DNA of 36,864 bases from Geobacteraceae bacterium (GCA_025355325.1 JANXZX010000123.1:1-36864); one strand, 5' to 3'; shown: positions 1 through 9,850, counted from the first letter of the stretch. A program made the numbers and translations. Notes: generated by a model not told the origin, from the letters alone.

Positions 1-2578
<2,578 letters not shown>

Positions 2579-2604
<26 letters not shown>

Positions 2605-2959
2605 AGACAACGCCAATAATCGCGGCCTTCTCTGGGATATTCTGGTATTCCACGGCTATGAGGTATCGGTAGCAACTGACGGCCAGGAGGGGGTAACCCT
2701 GGCCAGGGAACTGATGCCGGACCTGATTTTGATGGATATCCAGATGCCCGGCATGGACGGCATGACCGCAAGCGCCGTCCTGAGGGGTGATCCGGCAACC
2801 AGCAGCCTGAAGATCATCGCTCTGACCTCCTTTGCCATGCAGGGGGACCAGGAAAAGTTCCTTGCGGCCGGGTTCAACGATTACCTGTCCAAACCGGTCA
2901 ATACCCGCGAGCTTCCCGCCTTGATTGACCGCTGGATACAGGGAGATGAACACCTATGA
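2579..2959 (+). CDS. Single-domain response regulator (CheY/DivK-like)
   Basis: This 126-residue protein is only a receiver domain. Visible residues are the acidic pocket (VEDN), the phospho-accepting Asp at residue 53 (LMDIQMPGMDG), a switch Thr (ALTS) and the conserved Lys in LSKPV. With no output domain it probably works by protein contact or as a phosphate shuttle, as DivK or CheY do. The start has AGGAGA 8 bp upstream. It overlaps the kinase gene before it by 26 bp and the HD-GYP gene after it by 4 bp (ATGA), so the three should be translated from one message. Confidence 0.93.
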
Positions 2960-4485
2960 ACAGTTGTATGACGAGAATCCTCTGCGTCGATGACGAGCCT
3001 TCAAATCTCAGTCTGCTGGAGGCCATGCTGACTCCGCGCGGGTATGAAGTCATCACCGCCATAAATGGCCGCGTCGCGCTGCAAAAACTTCGCACCAAAC
3101 GGATAGACATCTGTCTTTTGGATGTGATGATGCCGGTTATGGATGGCTTTGAGGTTTGCCGCCGGATCAAATCAGATGTGGATCGCGGTTCAATCCCGGT
3201 CATCATGATCACGGCATTATCAGATACGAGAAGTCGAATACAGGGAATAGAAGCCGGGGCAGAGGATTTTATCTCCAAACCGTTTAATGTCAGTGAAGTG
3301 CTGGCCAGGATAACGATGCTTCTGCATGTCAAGACTCTGAACGACCAGCTTCAGTCAGCCTACCACAACATATCCAAACTGAGTGCTTTTGGTGAACAGG
3401 TCATCATCAGTTTTGATCCGGCCTCATTCAATTTCCTGGAAAAGATAGACAGCATCGTGCAGCAGATTATCAGAGGCAGATTCGATTTATCCAATAGCCC
3501 TGAAATCGTTGTTATCGGCATGGTCGATCAGAATGGCATCAGTCAATGGCTACGCTTTTATTCGACCGGTAAAAATGTCGAAAGAAACAACATCATCATG
3601 GATATTGGCCACTCGTACGCCTTTTCCGGGAGCGGCAGTCCGGACATGGAATTTTACAATGAAATCGGCCCGGATTTACGAGAATCAAAACTTGTAGGAG
3701 AGCTTGAAAAGCACGCCATACCGGTTTCAAATATGGTCCGCTACGCCAACGAGAATTTCTGCCTCATTGCCCTTAATTACGGTCGGGAAGTTACCTCGTA
3801 TGATGCAACGGTGTTAAGCAGCGTGGTGACGCAAAGCCTTTTCCTGAGATCCCTCGCAGAGCAGGTCAAAGATACGGAATCGGCATTCGAATACACCGTC
3901 TTTGCCCTTGCCCGGGCATCAGAGGCAAACGACGATGATACCGGAGACCATATCCTCCGAGTCGGCAATTATTGTGCGCTGCTAGCCAGACAGCTCGGGT
4001 TTTCCGAAAAGTTTATTCAGGCGATCCGCATTCAGGCGGCGTTGCATGATGTGGGCAAAATCCACGTCTCTCCGGCCATCCTCAAAAAACCCGGCAAGCT
4101 GAACGATGAAGAGTGGCTGGAAATGAAGGCGCATACCCTGCATGGCTCAAAAATAATCGGTGGGCACCATCGCATGAGCATGGCGGACCGGATTGCCCTC
4201 AGCCATCACGAACGTTTCGACGGCAGCGGCTACCCCCAGGGCCTCTCCGGTGAGCAGATTCCGGTCGAAGGGCGCATTCTCACTCTGGCCGATCAATATG
4301 ATGCGCTGCGCAACGCCCGCTGTTACAAACCCGCCTTCGATCATGAAACAACCTGCCGCATCATTCTTGAAGGAGACGGCCGCACACTTCCGCACCACTT
4401 TGATCCGCTCGTACTAGGTGCGTTTCGTGAAATTCATGAACGGTTTGCGGAAGCATTTGAAGCGGAGGAACACCTATATATCTGA
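2956..4485 (+). CDS. Response regulator with HD-GYP c-di-GMP phosphodiesterase domain
   Basis: The 509-residue protein has an N-terminal receiver (Asp at 56, LLDVMMP; Lys in ISKPF), a middle section of about 170 residues without a motif I can name, possibly GAF-like, and a C-terminal HD-GYP domain. The metal-binding His-Asp is at 364-365 (HDVGKIH) and the GYP triad at 425-427 within HHERFDGSGYP. The family hydrolyses cyclic di-GMP. The start overlaps the preceding receiver gene by 4 bp and has GGAGA upstream; an in-frame ATG five codons later is a weaker alternative. Co-transcription with the hybrid kinase suggests that kinase controls its phosphorylation. Confidence 0.93.
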   Translation: MNSCMTRILCVDDEPSNLSLLEAMLTPRGYEVITAINGRVALQKLRTKRIDICLLDVMMPVMDGFEVCRRIKSDVDRGSIPVIMITALSDTRSRIQGIEAGAEDFISKPFNVSEVLARITMLLHVKTLNDQLQSAYHNISKLSAFGEQVIISFDPASFNFLEKIDSIVQQIIRGRFDLSNSPEIVVIGMVDQNGISQWLRFYSTGKNVERNNIIMDIGHSYAFSGSGSPDMEFYNEIGPDLRESKLVGELEKHAIPVSNMVRYANENFCLIALNYGREVTSYDATVLSSVVTQSLFLRSLAEQVKDTESAFEYTVFALARASEANDDDTGDHILRVGNYCALLARQLGFSEKFIQAIRIQAALHDVGKIHVSPAILKKPGKLNDEEWLEMKAHTLHGSKIIGGHHRMSMADRIALSHHERFDGSGYPQGLSGEQIPVEGRILTLADQYDALRNARCYKPAFDHETTCRIILEGDGRTLPHHFDPLVLGAFREIHERFAEAFEAEEHLYI

Positions 4486-4601
4486 TACATCATCTCCCTT
4501 CAGTCCCTTCTTCTTTATGGAGCGGGGATTTATTTTATAAGAACAGCTGATTGAATATCCTCAGACTCCAGCATCACTCCAACCGGCAACAGTCCAGCCC
4601 A

Positions 4602-4746
4602 CCGTCATATATTGTGGATTTGTCAAACACGACAGTTATTAATGACGGTTTTCTCCCCCCTCTACTCATCATCTGCACATGTTTCTCTTCATAATCAGCC
4701 TGTTACGCCATCACATTCCACACATATTTTCCGGCACGGTAGTTGC
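4602..4746 (+). promoter_or_regulatory. Sigma-54 module A (upstream element, IHF-like site, -24/-12 promoter) for the STAS gene
   Basis: The upstream element begins CCGTCATATATTGTG at 4602, has the spacer GATT, then TGTCAAACACGACAG to 4635, with a further TGACGG half-site at 4643-4648. An IHF-like site AATCAGCCTGTTA lies at 4693-4705. The promoter is CGGCAC-N5-TTGCC, with GG at 4733-4734 and GC at 4745-4746. The GG is 131 bp from the first base of the element and 40 bp from the first base of the IHF site. The inferred transcript start near 4758 leaves a leader of about 65 nt. The -24 box has C where the consensus has T. The rest of the 4486-4822 gap shows nothing I can name. Confidence 0.85.
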
Positions 4747-4822
4747 CGTTACATACTTTGAAAAACGAGCCGTATCTCGCTGTCTGTGAAATTACATGTA
4801 CTGGAATAATTCAGGAGGTTGT

Positions 4823-5155
4823 ATGGCTATTCGATTAAAAGGGACCATTGCGCATCTACAGGGCGACCTGACCCACTCGGGAGTGACTCAGAATATTATC
4901 AACACACTGGCGGTTACTCTGCGCAAGACAGAGTTACTCGTTGTGAAGAACATCAGGATCGATTGCAAAAAAATCAAGTCGTTAGACGTTGGCGGCCTGC
5001 AGCTGTTGTATGTCTGGATGCAGTGCGCCAGATTCAGGGGAGTTCAGACGGAATTGTGCAACATGCCCGACAATCTTCAGCGTGACATGAAAAATATGGG
5101 GCTTGATCAATGCTTTACCGGCAACAACGGCAATTTTGAAGCTTTTCAAGCATAA
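4823..5155 (+). CDS. STAS-domain protein (anti-sigma-antagonist / MlaB-like)
   Basis: The 110-residue protein is a single STAS domain: beta strands around LVVKNIRIDC and the signature SLDVGGLQLLYVWMQCAR, where the family usually has D-S-S/T-G. The phosphorylatable Ser/Thr is replaced by Val-Gly, so regulation by an SpoIIAB-type kinase is unlikely. I chose the ATG at 4823 because AGGAGG sits 4 bp upstream; the frame also has an ATG at 4796 without such a site. It follows sigma-54 module A. STAS proteins act in anti-sigma switching, in chemotaxis-type arrays or in phospholipid transport (MlaB); which applies here is not visible, though envelope genes share its promoter type. Confidence 0.8.
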   Translation: MAIRLKGTIAHLQGDLTHSGVTQNIINTLAVTLRKTELLVVKNIRIDCKKIKSLDVGGLQLLYVWMQCARFRGVQTELCNMPDNLQRDMKNMGLDQCFTGNNGNFEAFQA

Positions 5156-5280
5156 AAAAATTTGAAGACCTCTGGGCCAACCCTTCTTTCGGCGGCCAGC
5201 ATATCAGACTGGATGGGTTTGTTGCGACAGCAGACATCGGATTCAGATACTGAACGATTACCGATTAAGGTGGTGCAGCC

Positions 5281-5463
5281 ATGATATTCAGCCCAAGAGA
5301 CCGGATGGATGAAACGTTTAATAAACTGAATAGCTCTTTCGACATGATCTTTGTGAAAGTCGGCAGTACTCCGGCGGGTGGATCTGACATGGACTGTATC
5401 AGGAAACCCGCGACAGAGACTACAGACAGGAGCATAACACCTCATCCTAAAAACGGCAGTTAA
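5281..5463 (+). CDS. Small hypothetical protein
   Basis: This is a 60-residue ORF starting at ATG with AAGGTGG about 7 bp upstream, 125 bp after the STAS gene. The product is hydrophilic, has no signal peptide or membrane segment and resembles no family I know. The Shine-Dalgarno and its position are the only support, so it may be spurious. Confidence 0.35.
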   Translation: MIFSPRDRMDETFNKLNSSFDMIFVKVGSTPAGGSDMDCIRKPATETTDRSITPHPKNGS

Positions 5464-5466
5464 TGA

Positions 5467-5600
5467 ACCACGGAGCAACTGAGCAACAGAGAAATTAAAC
5501 AGTTACATCAACAACAGGTATAACCAGAATGGTGAGAGACTTTTCCTGGTTTTAGCCTGAAATCATCTTTGCTTTTGCTCAGTTACTCTGTTGCTCTGTG
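5467..5600. repeat. Long imperfect inverted repeat (GAGCAAC/ACAGAG type)
   Basis: The segment 5467-5491 (ACCACGGAGCAACTGAGCAACAGAG) is nearly the reverse complement of 5578-5600 (CTCAGTTACTCTGTTGCTCTGTG). A shorter inner pair, AACCAG at 5522 and CTGGTT at 5546, lies within the loop. Each arm also contains the internal repeat GAGCAAC. The AT-rich segment has no gene. It looks like a mobile intergenic repeat or a long hairpin between two transcription units. Confidence 0.55.
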
Positions 5601-5710
5601 TTTCAAATGCTTTTTCCAGGTTCAATTGATTTTCACCTGACTCGTTAATTTTGGCCTCTTTTCCGGGACCTGACATTAACGATACAAACCCCAACAAAAG
5701 GAAGACCACC

Positions 5711-6061
5711 ATGAAAAGAATTCTATGCGCAACAACCAGCACACTCATCGCACTGTCATTAGCCGCCGCAGTATTTGCAGCTGAAGCTCCCAAAACAGCC
5801 GCACCTGGCGACCGTATCACCGCCACTGATTCTGCGGATGCAGTTCTGAAAGATGCAAAAGCAGCAAAAGTTAAAACTGCGGCAGAAGCAAAAGCGGAAA
5901 AATTGAAAGTTAAGGAAGAAGCCAAAGCGGCAAAAATAAAAGCGAAACAGGATGCAAAAGCAGCGAAAGAAAAGGCAATAACGAACGAAAAAGCTGCCAA
6001 AGAAAAAGCTGCAGTCGATGTAAATGCTGCAAAAGAAGCGGCCAAACCCGCAACCAAGTAA
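5711..6061 (+). CDS. Exported Lys/Ala-rich coiled-coil protein
   Basis: The 116-residue product starts with a clear signal peptide (MKRILCATTSTLIALSLAA, cut near VFA-AEA). After residue 45 it is almost wholly Ala, Lys and Glu, with repeats such as AKAAK and EKAAKEK, which predicts a long charged helix or coiled coil. The ATG at 5711 is preferred because AAGGAAG lies 6 bp upstream and the signal peptide begins there; an upstream ATG at 5651 would place the signal internally. It precedes the CsbD-like and Spy-like genes and is probably periplasmic or wall-associated. Function is unknown, and low complexity makes homology weak evidence. Confidence 0.75.
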   Translation: MKRILCATTSTLIALSLAAAVFAAEAPKTAAPGDRITATDSADAVLKDAKAAKVKTAAEAKAEKLKVKEEAKAAKIKAKQDAKAAKEKAITNEKAAKEKAAVDVNAAKEAAKPATK

Positions 6062-6127
6062 GGCAGAATTAAACTTTGTCAAAAATATCTGTTTAACACA
6101 AACGTCGCCATCCTAAAGGAGAATACC

Positions 6128-6307
6128 ATGAAATCAAGTACGAAGGATCAGGTACAGGGAACAATACACGCTGTGAAGGGCGCGGTTAAGGAAATTGCCG
6201 GGATAGTAAGTGATAATAAACGGCTGGAAAATGAAGGTGCCGACGAAAAGCTTGCAGGTCAGATTCAGGATAAAATAGGTCAGGTCAAAAAAGTCCTTGG
6301 AAAGTAA
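6128..6307 (+). CDS. CsbD-like small stress protein (paralogue 1)
   Basis: This 59-residue ORF begins MKSSTKDQVQGTIHAVKGAV and ends KIGQVKKVLGK, the CsbD pattern: a short basic N-terminus, GxxxxxKG-VKE, then a closing K-GQ-KK helix. AAGGAG is 6 bp before the ATG. A second copy of the same length starts at 31234 and shares most residues, including the first nine. CsbD-family genes are induced by general or envelope stress in many bacteria; the molecular activity is not known. No sigma-54 module lies before this copy, unlike its paralogue. It sits between two exported-protein genes. Confidence 0.88.
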   Translation: MKSSTKDQVQGTIHAVKGAVKEIAGIVSDNKRLENEGADEKLAGQIQDKIGQVKKVLGK

Positions 6308-6334
6308 TCCAAGACCTTTAAAGGAGATCAATAC

Positions 6335-6856
6335 ATGAAAACAGGAAACTCGATTGCTTTGATGGTAGCAGCAGTTGTTATGATGGCATTCAATTCACCG
6401 GTAACCGCCTATTCACAGATGAAAGATATGAACATGGATGAGCACAAGGGAGCCCATGGATCAATGATGGATCAGTGTCACATGGACAAAATGAGCAGCA
6501 TGATGGACAAGTGCGTTGAACATGCCGAGAAGATCGGTCTGACCGAGGCCCAATTGGCAAAAATGAAGCCCCTGCACCGCGAAATGCAAAAGAAAATGGT
6601 GCGGGACAAAGCTGATGTAAAGATTGCTGAACTAGATCTTATGGAAATTATGGAAGTGAAAGATTTCGATCTGGATAAGGCAAACGCCGCAGTCAGGAAG
6701 ATTGCCGACCTGATGACAGCTCAGCATCTGGAAATGATTAAAACCATGAAGGAAGTGCGCGGCATGTTGACTGACGAACAGTTCAACAAAATGAAAAGCA
6801 TGATGTCCATGAAGCATGCAGACAAAAAACATCCGAAAAAGATGATGAATAAATAA
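6335..6856 (+). CDS. Met/His-rich periplasmic Spy/CpxP-like protein
   Basis: The 173-residue protein has an N-terminal signal sequence (MKTGNSIALMVAAVVMMAF, cut near AYS). A Met/His/Asp-rich stretch follows (MKDMNMDEHKGAHGSMMDQ), then a helical core with two LTxxQ-type motifs (GLTEAQLAKMK, LTDEQFNKMK), the hallmark of the CpxP/Spy/ZraP group. The C-terminus is again Met, His and Lys rich. These proteins are periplasmic chaperones or metal sensors; the Met/His content suggests binding of copper or zinc, which is inference. AAGGAG is 8 bp upstream, the gene follows csbD by 27 bp, and a strong terminator closes it. Confidence 0.8.
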   Translation: MKTGNSIALMVAAVVMMAFNSPVTAYSQMKDMNMDEHKGAHGSMMDQCHMDKMSSMMDKCVEHAEKIGLTEAQLAKMKPLHREMQKKMVRDKADVKIAELDLMEIMEVKDFDLDKANAAVRKIADLMTAQHLEMIKTMKEVRGMLTDEQFNKMKSMMSMKHADKKHPKKMMNK

Positions 6857-6887
6857 CTATGTTCAGGAAAAGAAGCTGAATTCAGTA

Positions 6888-6918
6888 ACAGGGCGCATTT
6901 CGGTGCGCCCTGTTTTTT
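6888..6918 (+). terminator. Rho-independent terminator after the Spy-like gene
   Basis: A perfect 10-bp stem (ACAGGGCGCA / TGCGCCCTGT) with a 6-nt loop is followed by a run of T. It closes the preceding unit 31 bp after the stop codon. Confidence 0.92.
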
Positions 6919-6952
6919 CTCGGGCTATTCAATAGCAGCAAAAGGAAACGTA

Positions 6953-7486
6953 ATGGACAGAGTAATAATAGGCTGCAACTATGTAAAACGACCATTCTGG
7001 AAAGTTGTTGTCGGTGTTCCTCTGATATATCTTCCTATTATTACGACAGTTCCATTTGTGATTATCGGAATTTTCCTGGTCAAGACGCATCTGAAATATG
7101 TCGGCGGCATGGACATAAAGTCATATTGGGATTTTGTCCCGGCCTGGGTGTCTCACCGGCATGAAAACAAAGATCAGCCGGCTATCAATATTTCCCGGTT
7201 TCACCTGGCACATTACCGGATTTTCTGGGTACTCAACTGCAAGCACTATTGCCCGATGAGCGTCGCCCTCTTCACGTATGCCGCATATCTGGTAAAAATT
7301 GTGGAGAACTGGTGGTGTCCGTTTGCCCATGACAAGAAAAAGAATTATGCCGATGGCGCTATCGACTTGTCATTCTGGCACGTTGATCCGGCTGAGCTGG
7401 TTAAGCTGCATCCCGACGACAAGGAAAATCCGATCTGGAATGAGAAGAGTGAGGAGACCAAAACCAACAAAATAGTGCATACATAA
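6953..7486 (+). CDS. Hypothetical membrane protein
   Basis: The 177-residue protein has one strong hydrophobic stretch (residues 16-44, with PLIYLPIITTVPFVIIGIFLV) and a shorter, weaker one near residues 98-115 (MSVALFTYAAYLVKIV). Cysteines occur in CKHYCP and NWWCPF, and the C-terminus is hydrophilic and charged. The paired Cys and aromatic residues around CPMSVALF and NWWCPFAHDKK could bind a metal or form disulfides, but I do not recognise the family. AAAGGAA is 6 bp before the ATG. It lies after a terminator, so it needs its own promoter. Confidence 0.7.
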   Translation: MDRVIIGCNYVKRPFWKVVVGVPLIYLPIITTVPFVIIGIFLVKTHLKYVGGMDIKSYWDFVPAWVSHRHENKDQPAINISRFHLAHYRIFWVLNCKHYCPMSVALFTYAAYLVKIVENWWCPFAHDKKKNYADGAIDLSFWHVDPAELVKLHPDDKENPIWNEKSEETKTNKIVHT

Positions 7487-7551
7487 ATACCTCCGGAATT
7501 TTACAGCTGCTGTATATCCCCTTGGTCGCTGAACAAAACATAAGCTGATTT

Positions 7552-7585
7552 AAACCATATTATTAACCATATAATAGTATGGTTT
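7552..7585 (+). promoter_or_regulatory. Promoter/operator region of the BrnT/BrnA-like module
   Basis: The inverted pair AAACCATA (7552) and TATGGTTT (7578-7585), with another AACCATAT at 7565, flanks a TATAAT at 7570-7575 that could be the -10 box. The gene starts at 7615. Overlap of repeats and -10 box is typical of toxin-antitoxin autoregulation. The T run after the second arm means it could also act as a terminator for the gene before. Confidence 0.5.
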
Positions 7586-7614
7586 TTTGCTTTGATTCCT
7601 GATAAGGTGATCTT

Positions 7615-7905
7615 ATGAAAACAGCGCATTTTGAATGGGATGCTAAAAAGGATTCTGAAAATCAACAAAAGCATGGAGTCTCATTTTCATCGGCTCAATA
7701 TGCCTTTGCTGATCCCCGTCGTATCATTGCTGAAGACGTAAACCACAGCGATGATGAAATGCGTTACTACTGTTTTGGCAAGGCTGGCGACGGAATACTC
7801 ACGGTACGATTTACTTGTCGAAATAACGTCATCCGCATATTTGGTGCCGGTTACTGGCGGAAAGGAAAGGCGATTTATGAGCACGAAAATAAAATACACC
7901 GATGA
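7615..7905 (+). CDS. brnT: BrnT-family toxin
   Basis: The 96-residue protein carries the BrnT signature: FEWDAKKDSENQQKHGVSF at the N-terminus, then a beta-rich middle with DPRR, the Arg-containing strand LTVRFTCRNNVIRIFGA and a C-terminal Y-RKGKAIYE. BrnT is a RelE-like ribonuclease that stops translation and is held by its antitoxin BrnA. The order toxin first, antitoxin second and the 29-bp overlap with the next gene match the family. AAGGTG lies before the ATG. Confidence 0.88.
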   Translation: MKTAHFEWDAKKDSENQQKHGVSFSSAQYAFADPRRIIAEDVNHSDDEMRYYCFGKAGDGILTVRFTCRNNVIRIFGAGYWRKGKAIYEHENKIHR

Positions 7906-8158
7906 ACCTTTAGGAGAAATCAAGGTTATACGAGATTTTCTCCCATCTCCTGCTGAACTTGCCTTCAGTGAGGAATCAGTCAAGGTAACGATTTCCCTCA
8001 GCAGGAAGAGCGTCGAGTTCTTCAAAACAGAGGCATCAAAATATCATACGCAATATCAGCGGATGATCCGGCAATTGTTGGATTCCTACGCGGATGTGCA
8101 GACAGAGCAGCGAACTACGCACTCAACCGGACGCGCGAAGAAACTGCGCGTCGGCTAG
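7877..8158 (+). CDS. brnA: BrnA-like ribbon-helix-helix antitoxin
   Basis: The ATG at 7877 follows AAAGGAAAGG and overlaps the toxin gene. The 93-residue product has the ribbon strand VKVTISLSRKSVEFFKTEA and helices to YQRMIRQLLDSYAD, the layout of BrnA/CopG antitoxins, with a long N-terminal arm and a basic C-terminal tail (GRAKKLRVG). It should bind BrnT and repress the promoter at 7552-7585. An upstream in-frame ATG at 7751 would run through the toxin gene and is not used. Confidence 0.83.
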   Translation: MSTKIKYTDEPLGEIKVIRDFLPSPAELAFSEESVKVTISLSRKSVEFFKTEASKYHTQYQRMIRQLLDSYADVQTEQRTTHSTGRAKKLRVG

Positions 8159-8191
8159 CACTGATCGAGCGGTAATTCAGTGTCACCAAAA

Positions 8192-8226
8192 ACAAAGGGA
8201 GTAGCCGGACAGGCCACTCCCTTTGT
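8192..8226. terminator. Hairpin terminator between convergent toxin-antitoxin modules
   Basis: ACAAAGGGAGT pairs with ACTCCCTTTGT around a 13-nt loop that itself extends the stem (GCC/GGC). It lies between two convergent genes and could stop transcription from both sides; no long T run is present. Confidence 0.65.
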
Positions 8227-8267
8227 GCGTTTTCCTTCGCTGGGGTTGTAGGCGGTTGGGTTGTTAC

Positions 8268-8501
8268 TTATCTGTCAAATGCATCCGGCTCAACATCAGG
8301 CACTTTTGCCAAGGCAGCGCGGAACCTGTCAGCAGAACCACGGGCGGCACGCTCGGCAAGGTAAGTTTCTGTTGTAAGTGCGGATATCTTTTCAGCCACC
8401 GCCGAGGCGATAAACTGGTTAAGGGAAACATGATCCTCGCTGGCAATATCACGGGCCATATTATGTAGAGAATCGGGAAGACGGACACTGATTGCGCTCA
8501 T
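8268..8501 (-). CDS. Ribbon-helix-helix antitoxin (HicB/Arc-like) of a PIN module
   Basis: The 77-residue protein opens with a ribbon strand (SAISVRLPDSLHNMARDIA) and a helix pair (VSLNQFIASAVAEKISALT), the Arc/CopG fold, followed by a charged tail that would neutralise the toxin. Its ATG overlaps the stop of the upstream PIN gene by 4 bp, so the two are coupled. In this module the toxin comes first. Confidence 0.83.
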   Translation of the reverse strand: MSAISVRLPDSLHNMARDIASEDHVSLNQFIASAVAEKISALTTETYLAERAARGSADRFRAALAKVPDVEPDAFDR

Positions 8502-8914
8502 GGTTGAACCTCCAGAGATGCTAGAAAATCACGCGGGGTCATGACATCAATACCAAACCGCGCAGTCTGTTTAAAATCGGCTACATTCCAGGTGACAATG
8601 GTAGCGTTGGCTTTAACAGCCAGTTCCAGAACAAAATCATCATCCGGGTCTTTCAGCACCGGTCGCCACAGATAAAATATTTTGTCCAGCACCGCTTTTG
8701 AACAAAGGAAGTCAATGACGTCATCAATATCATCTGCCGTCAGCGCCGTTATGCCCCGCTTCAGAACCGCTTCATATTCTGTCACGAGAGGTGTTGATAC
8801 ATGCACGGTAAAAAGATCCCGTTCCAGCAGCGAAAGCAGCCGAAACGATGTGCCCTGCGAAGATTTAAGCGCGGCGACAAGAACATTCGTATCAAGAACG
8901 ATGTCAGGTTTCAT
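8498..8914 (-). CDS. PIN-domain toxin (putative ribonuclease)
   Basis: The 138-residue form starting MKPDIVLDTNVLVAAL shows the PIN catalytic pattern: Asp in VLDTNV, an acidic residue in TEYEAVL, Asp residues in DPDDDFVLELAV, and the terminal WNVADF strand. It matches the group annotated as PIN-family toxin component of toxin-antitoxin systems. I use the ATG at 8914, not the longer frame from 8980, because the longer frame would cover a near-perfect promoter and adds an unrelated hydrophobic stretch. No Shine-Dalgarno is visible; the start coincides with the predicted transcript start, so translation may be leaderless. Confidence 0.85.
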   Translation of the reverse strand: MKPDIVLDTNVLVAALKSSQGTSFRLLSLLERDLFTVHVSTPLVTEYEAVLKRGITALTADDIDDVIDFLCSKAVLDKIFYLWRPVLKDPDDDFVLELAVKANATIVTWNVADFKQTARFGIDVMTPRDFLASLEVQP

Positions 8915-8918
8915 AAAT

Positions 8919-8950
8919 GGTAGTATAGGTAATACCAAAAACAGTGTCAA
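8919..8950 (-). promoter_or_regulatory. Sigma-70 promoter and operator of the PIN module
   Basis: On the minus strand TTGACA (8950-8945), a 17-bp spacer and TATACT (8927-8922) make a near-consensus promoter. The start point is predicted near 8915, next to the toxin ATG at 8914. An imperfect 18-bp palindrome at 8919-8936 (GGTAGTATAGGTAATACC) covers the -10 box and is the natural operator for the ribbon-helix-helix antitoxin. Confidence 0.8.
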
Positions 8951-9053
8951 CTGATATCGGAATCGCAACAAATGCAGCACCGGAGGAACCGGTAATTAAA
9001 CAACTGATGGTCTCAACCGTTGTTCTGTTTGCCACGGCGGCCATTACAGCCTT

Positions 9054-9650
9054 TCAGGGCGATACAACAGCAAATTCTGCACGACGATTTTTTGCCCAGG
9101 CTGCTTCACTGCTTCCCTGAACAGCCGGTTTTTCATTTCCGTAACTCACGGTTGTAAGCCGGGCCGCTTCCACTCCCATGGTGACAAGATATTGATGAAC
9201 GACTTTGGTCCGGCGCTCGCCGAGTGCAAGGTTGTACTCGGATGAGCCCCGTTCGTCACAGTTGCCTTCAATACGGATTTTGGCAGATGATTCTTTCTTC
9301 AACAATTCGGCATTTTTAGTAAGAGTACCGCGTGATGAATCAGACAGGCCGGCAGAATCAAAATCGAAATAGACAGTAGCCAGAGCGGATTGCAGCTGCT
9401 CGTTTGACATCGATTTCGGCTCCAACCGGGCTGTTTCAGGAATCGGCGTCAGTTGCGGTGCAGCGGTCTGCTCAGGCTGTTTTTCGATCACTTTCGGCTG
9501 CTCCGGTTTTGGCGGCTCAACCCGCGTAGCAACCGGCGGCGCGGCAATTCCTTCGTCTTTCTTGACTACGTCCTTTGTGGCACAGCCTGCTGTCATGAAT
9601 GCAGCAATCAGAAACAGGGAAACGACATAAAACGGTGTGCGCTTTTGCAT
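9054..9650 (-). CDS. pal: Peptidoglycan-associated lipoprotein (Pal, OmpA-like C-terminus)
   Basis: The 198-residue protein has a lipoprotein signal (SLFLIAAFMTAGC, lipidated Cys at 23), a Pro/Glu-rich linker to about residue 85 and an OmpA-type peptidoglycan-binding domain: VYFDFDSAGL, IRIEGNCDERGSSEYNLALG with the binding Asp and Arg, and a C-terminal NRRAEF. It would anchor the outer membrane to peptidoglycan. AGGAGT precedes the ATG. No tol genes lie nearby, unlike a classical tol-pal operon, so this may be a second, inducible Pal. Its promoter is sigma-54 module B. Confidence 0.88.
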   Translation of the reverse strand: MQKRTPFYVVSLFLIAAFMTAGCATKDVVKKDEGIAAPPVATRVEPPKPEQPKVIEKQPEQTAAPQLTPIPETARLEPKSMSNEQLQSALATVYFDFDSAGLSDSSRGTLTKNAELLKKESSAKIRIEGNCDERGSSEYNLALGERRTKVVHQYLVTMGVEAARLTTVSYGNEKPAVQGSSEAAWAKNRRAEFAVVSP

Positions 9651-9705
9651 GAGTAATACTCCTAAAATGAATTTGTGAATCAGAGATGCACGAGATAAAC
9701 AACTA

Positions 9706-9850
9706 TCAATTACTGTGCCAGGGAAAGGGAACGGGGATTCAGCGGTTAACGGGCTGATTAAACAGAAGAAAACGAATCCGGAACAGAGATGCCGGATAAT
9801 GAACCATCAACATATTCCGTCATGAGTGGCAAATCTGCCATATATGACGA
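9706..9850 (-). promoter_or_regulatory. Sigma-54 module B, facing pal
   Basis: Read on the minus strand, the element begins TCGTCATATATGGCA at 9850, has spacer GATT, and ends TGCCACTCATGACGG at 9817, with a weaker TGATGG half-site at 9809-9804. The IHF-like site AATCAGCCCGTTA runs from 9759 to 9747. The promoter TGGCAC-N5-TTGAT has GG at 9719-9718, 131 bp from the element's first base and 40 bp from the IHF site. The -12 box has GA rather than GC, as in module E. The start is predicted near 9694, 44 nt before the pal ATG. Confidence 0.83.

Noticed and set aside
8915-8980. N-terminal extension of the PIN toxin
   Set aside because: It would translate through the promoter and operator and adds a hydrophobic stretch not found in PIN toxins.
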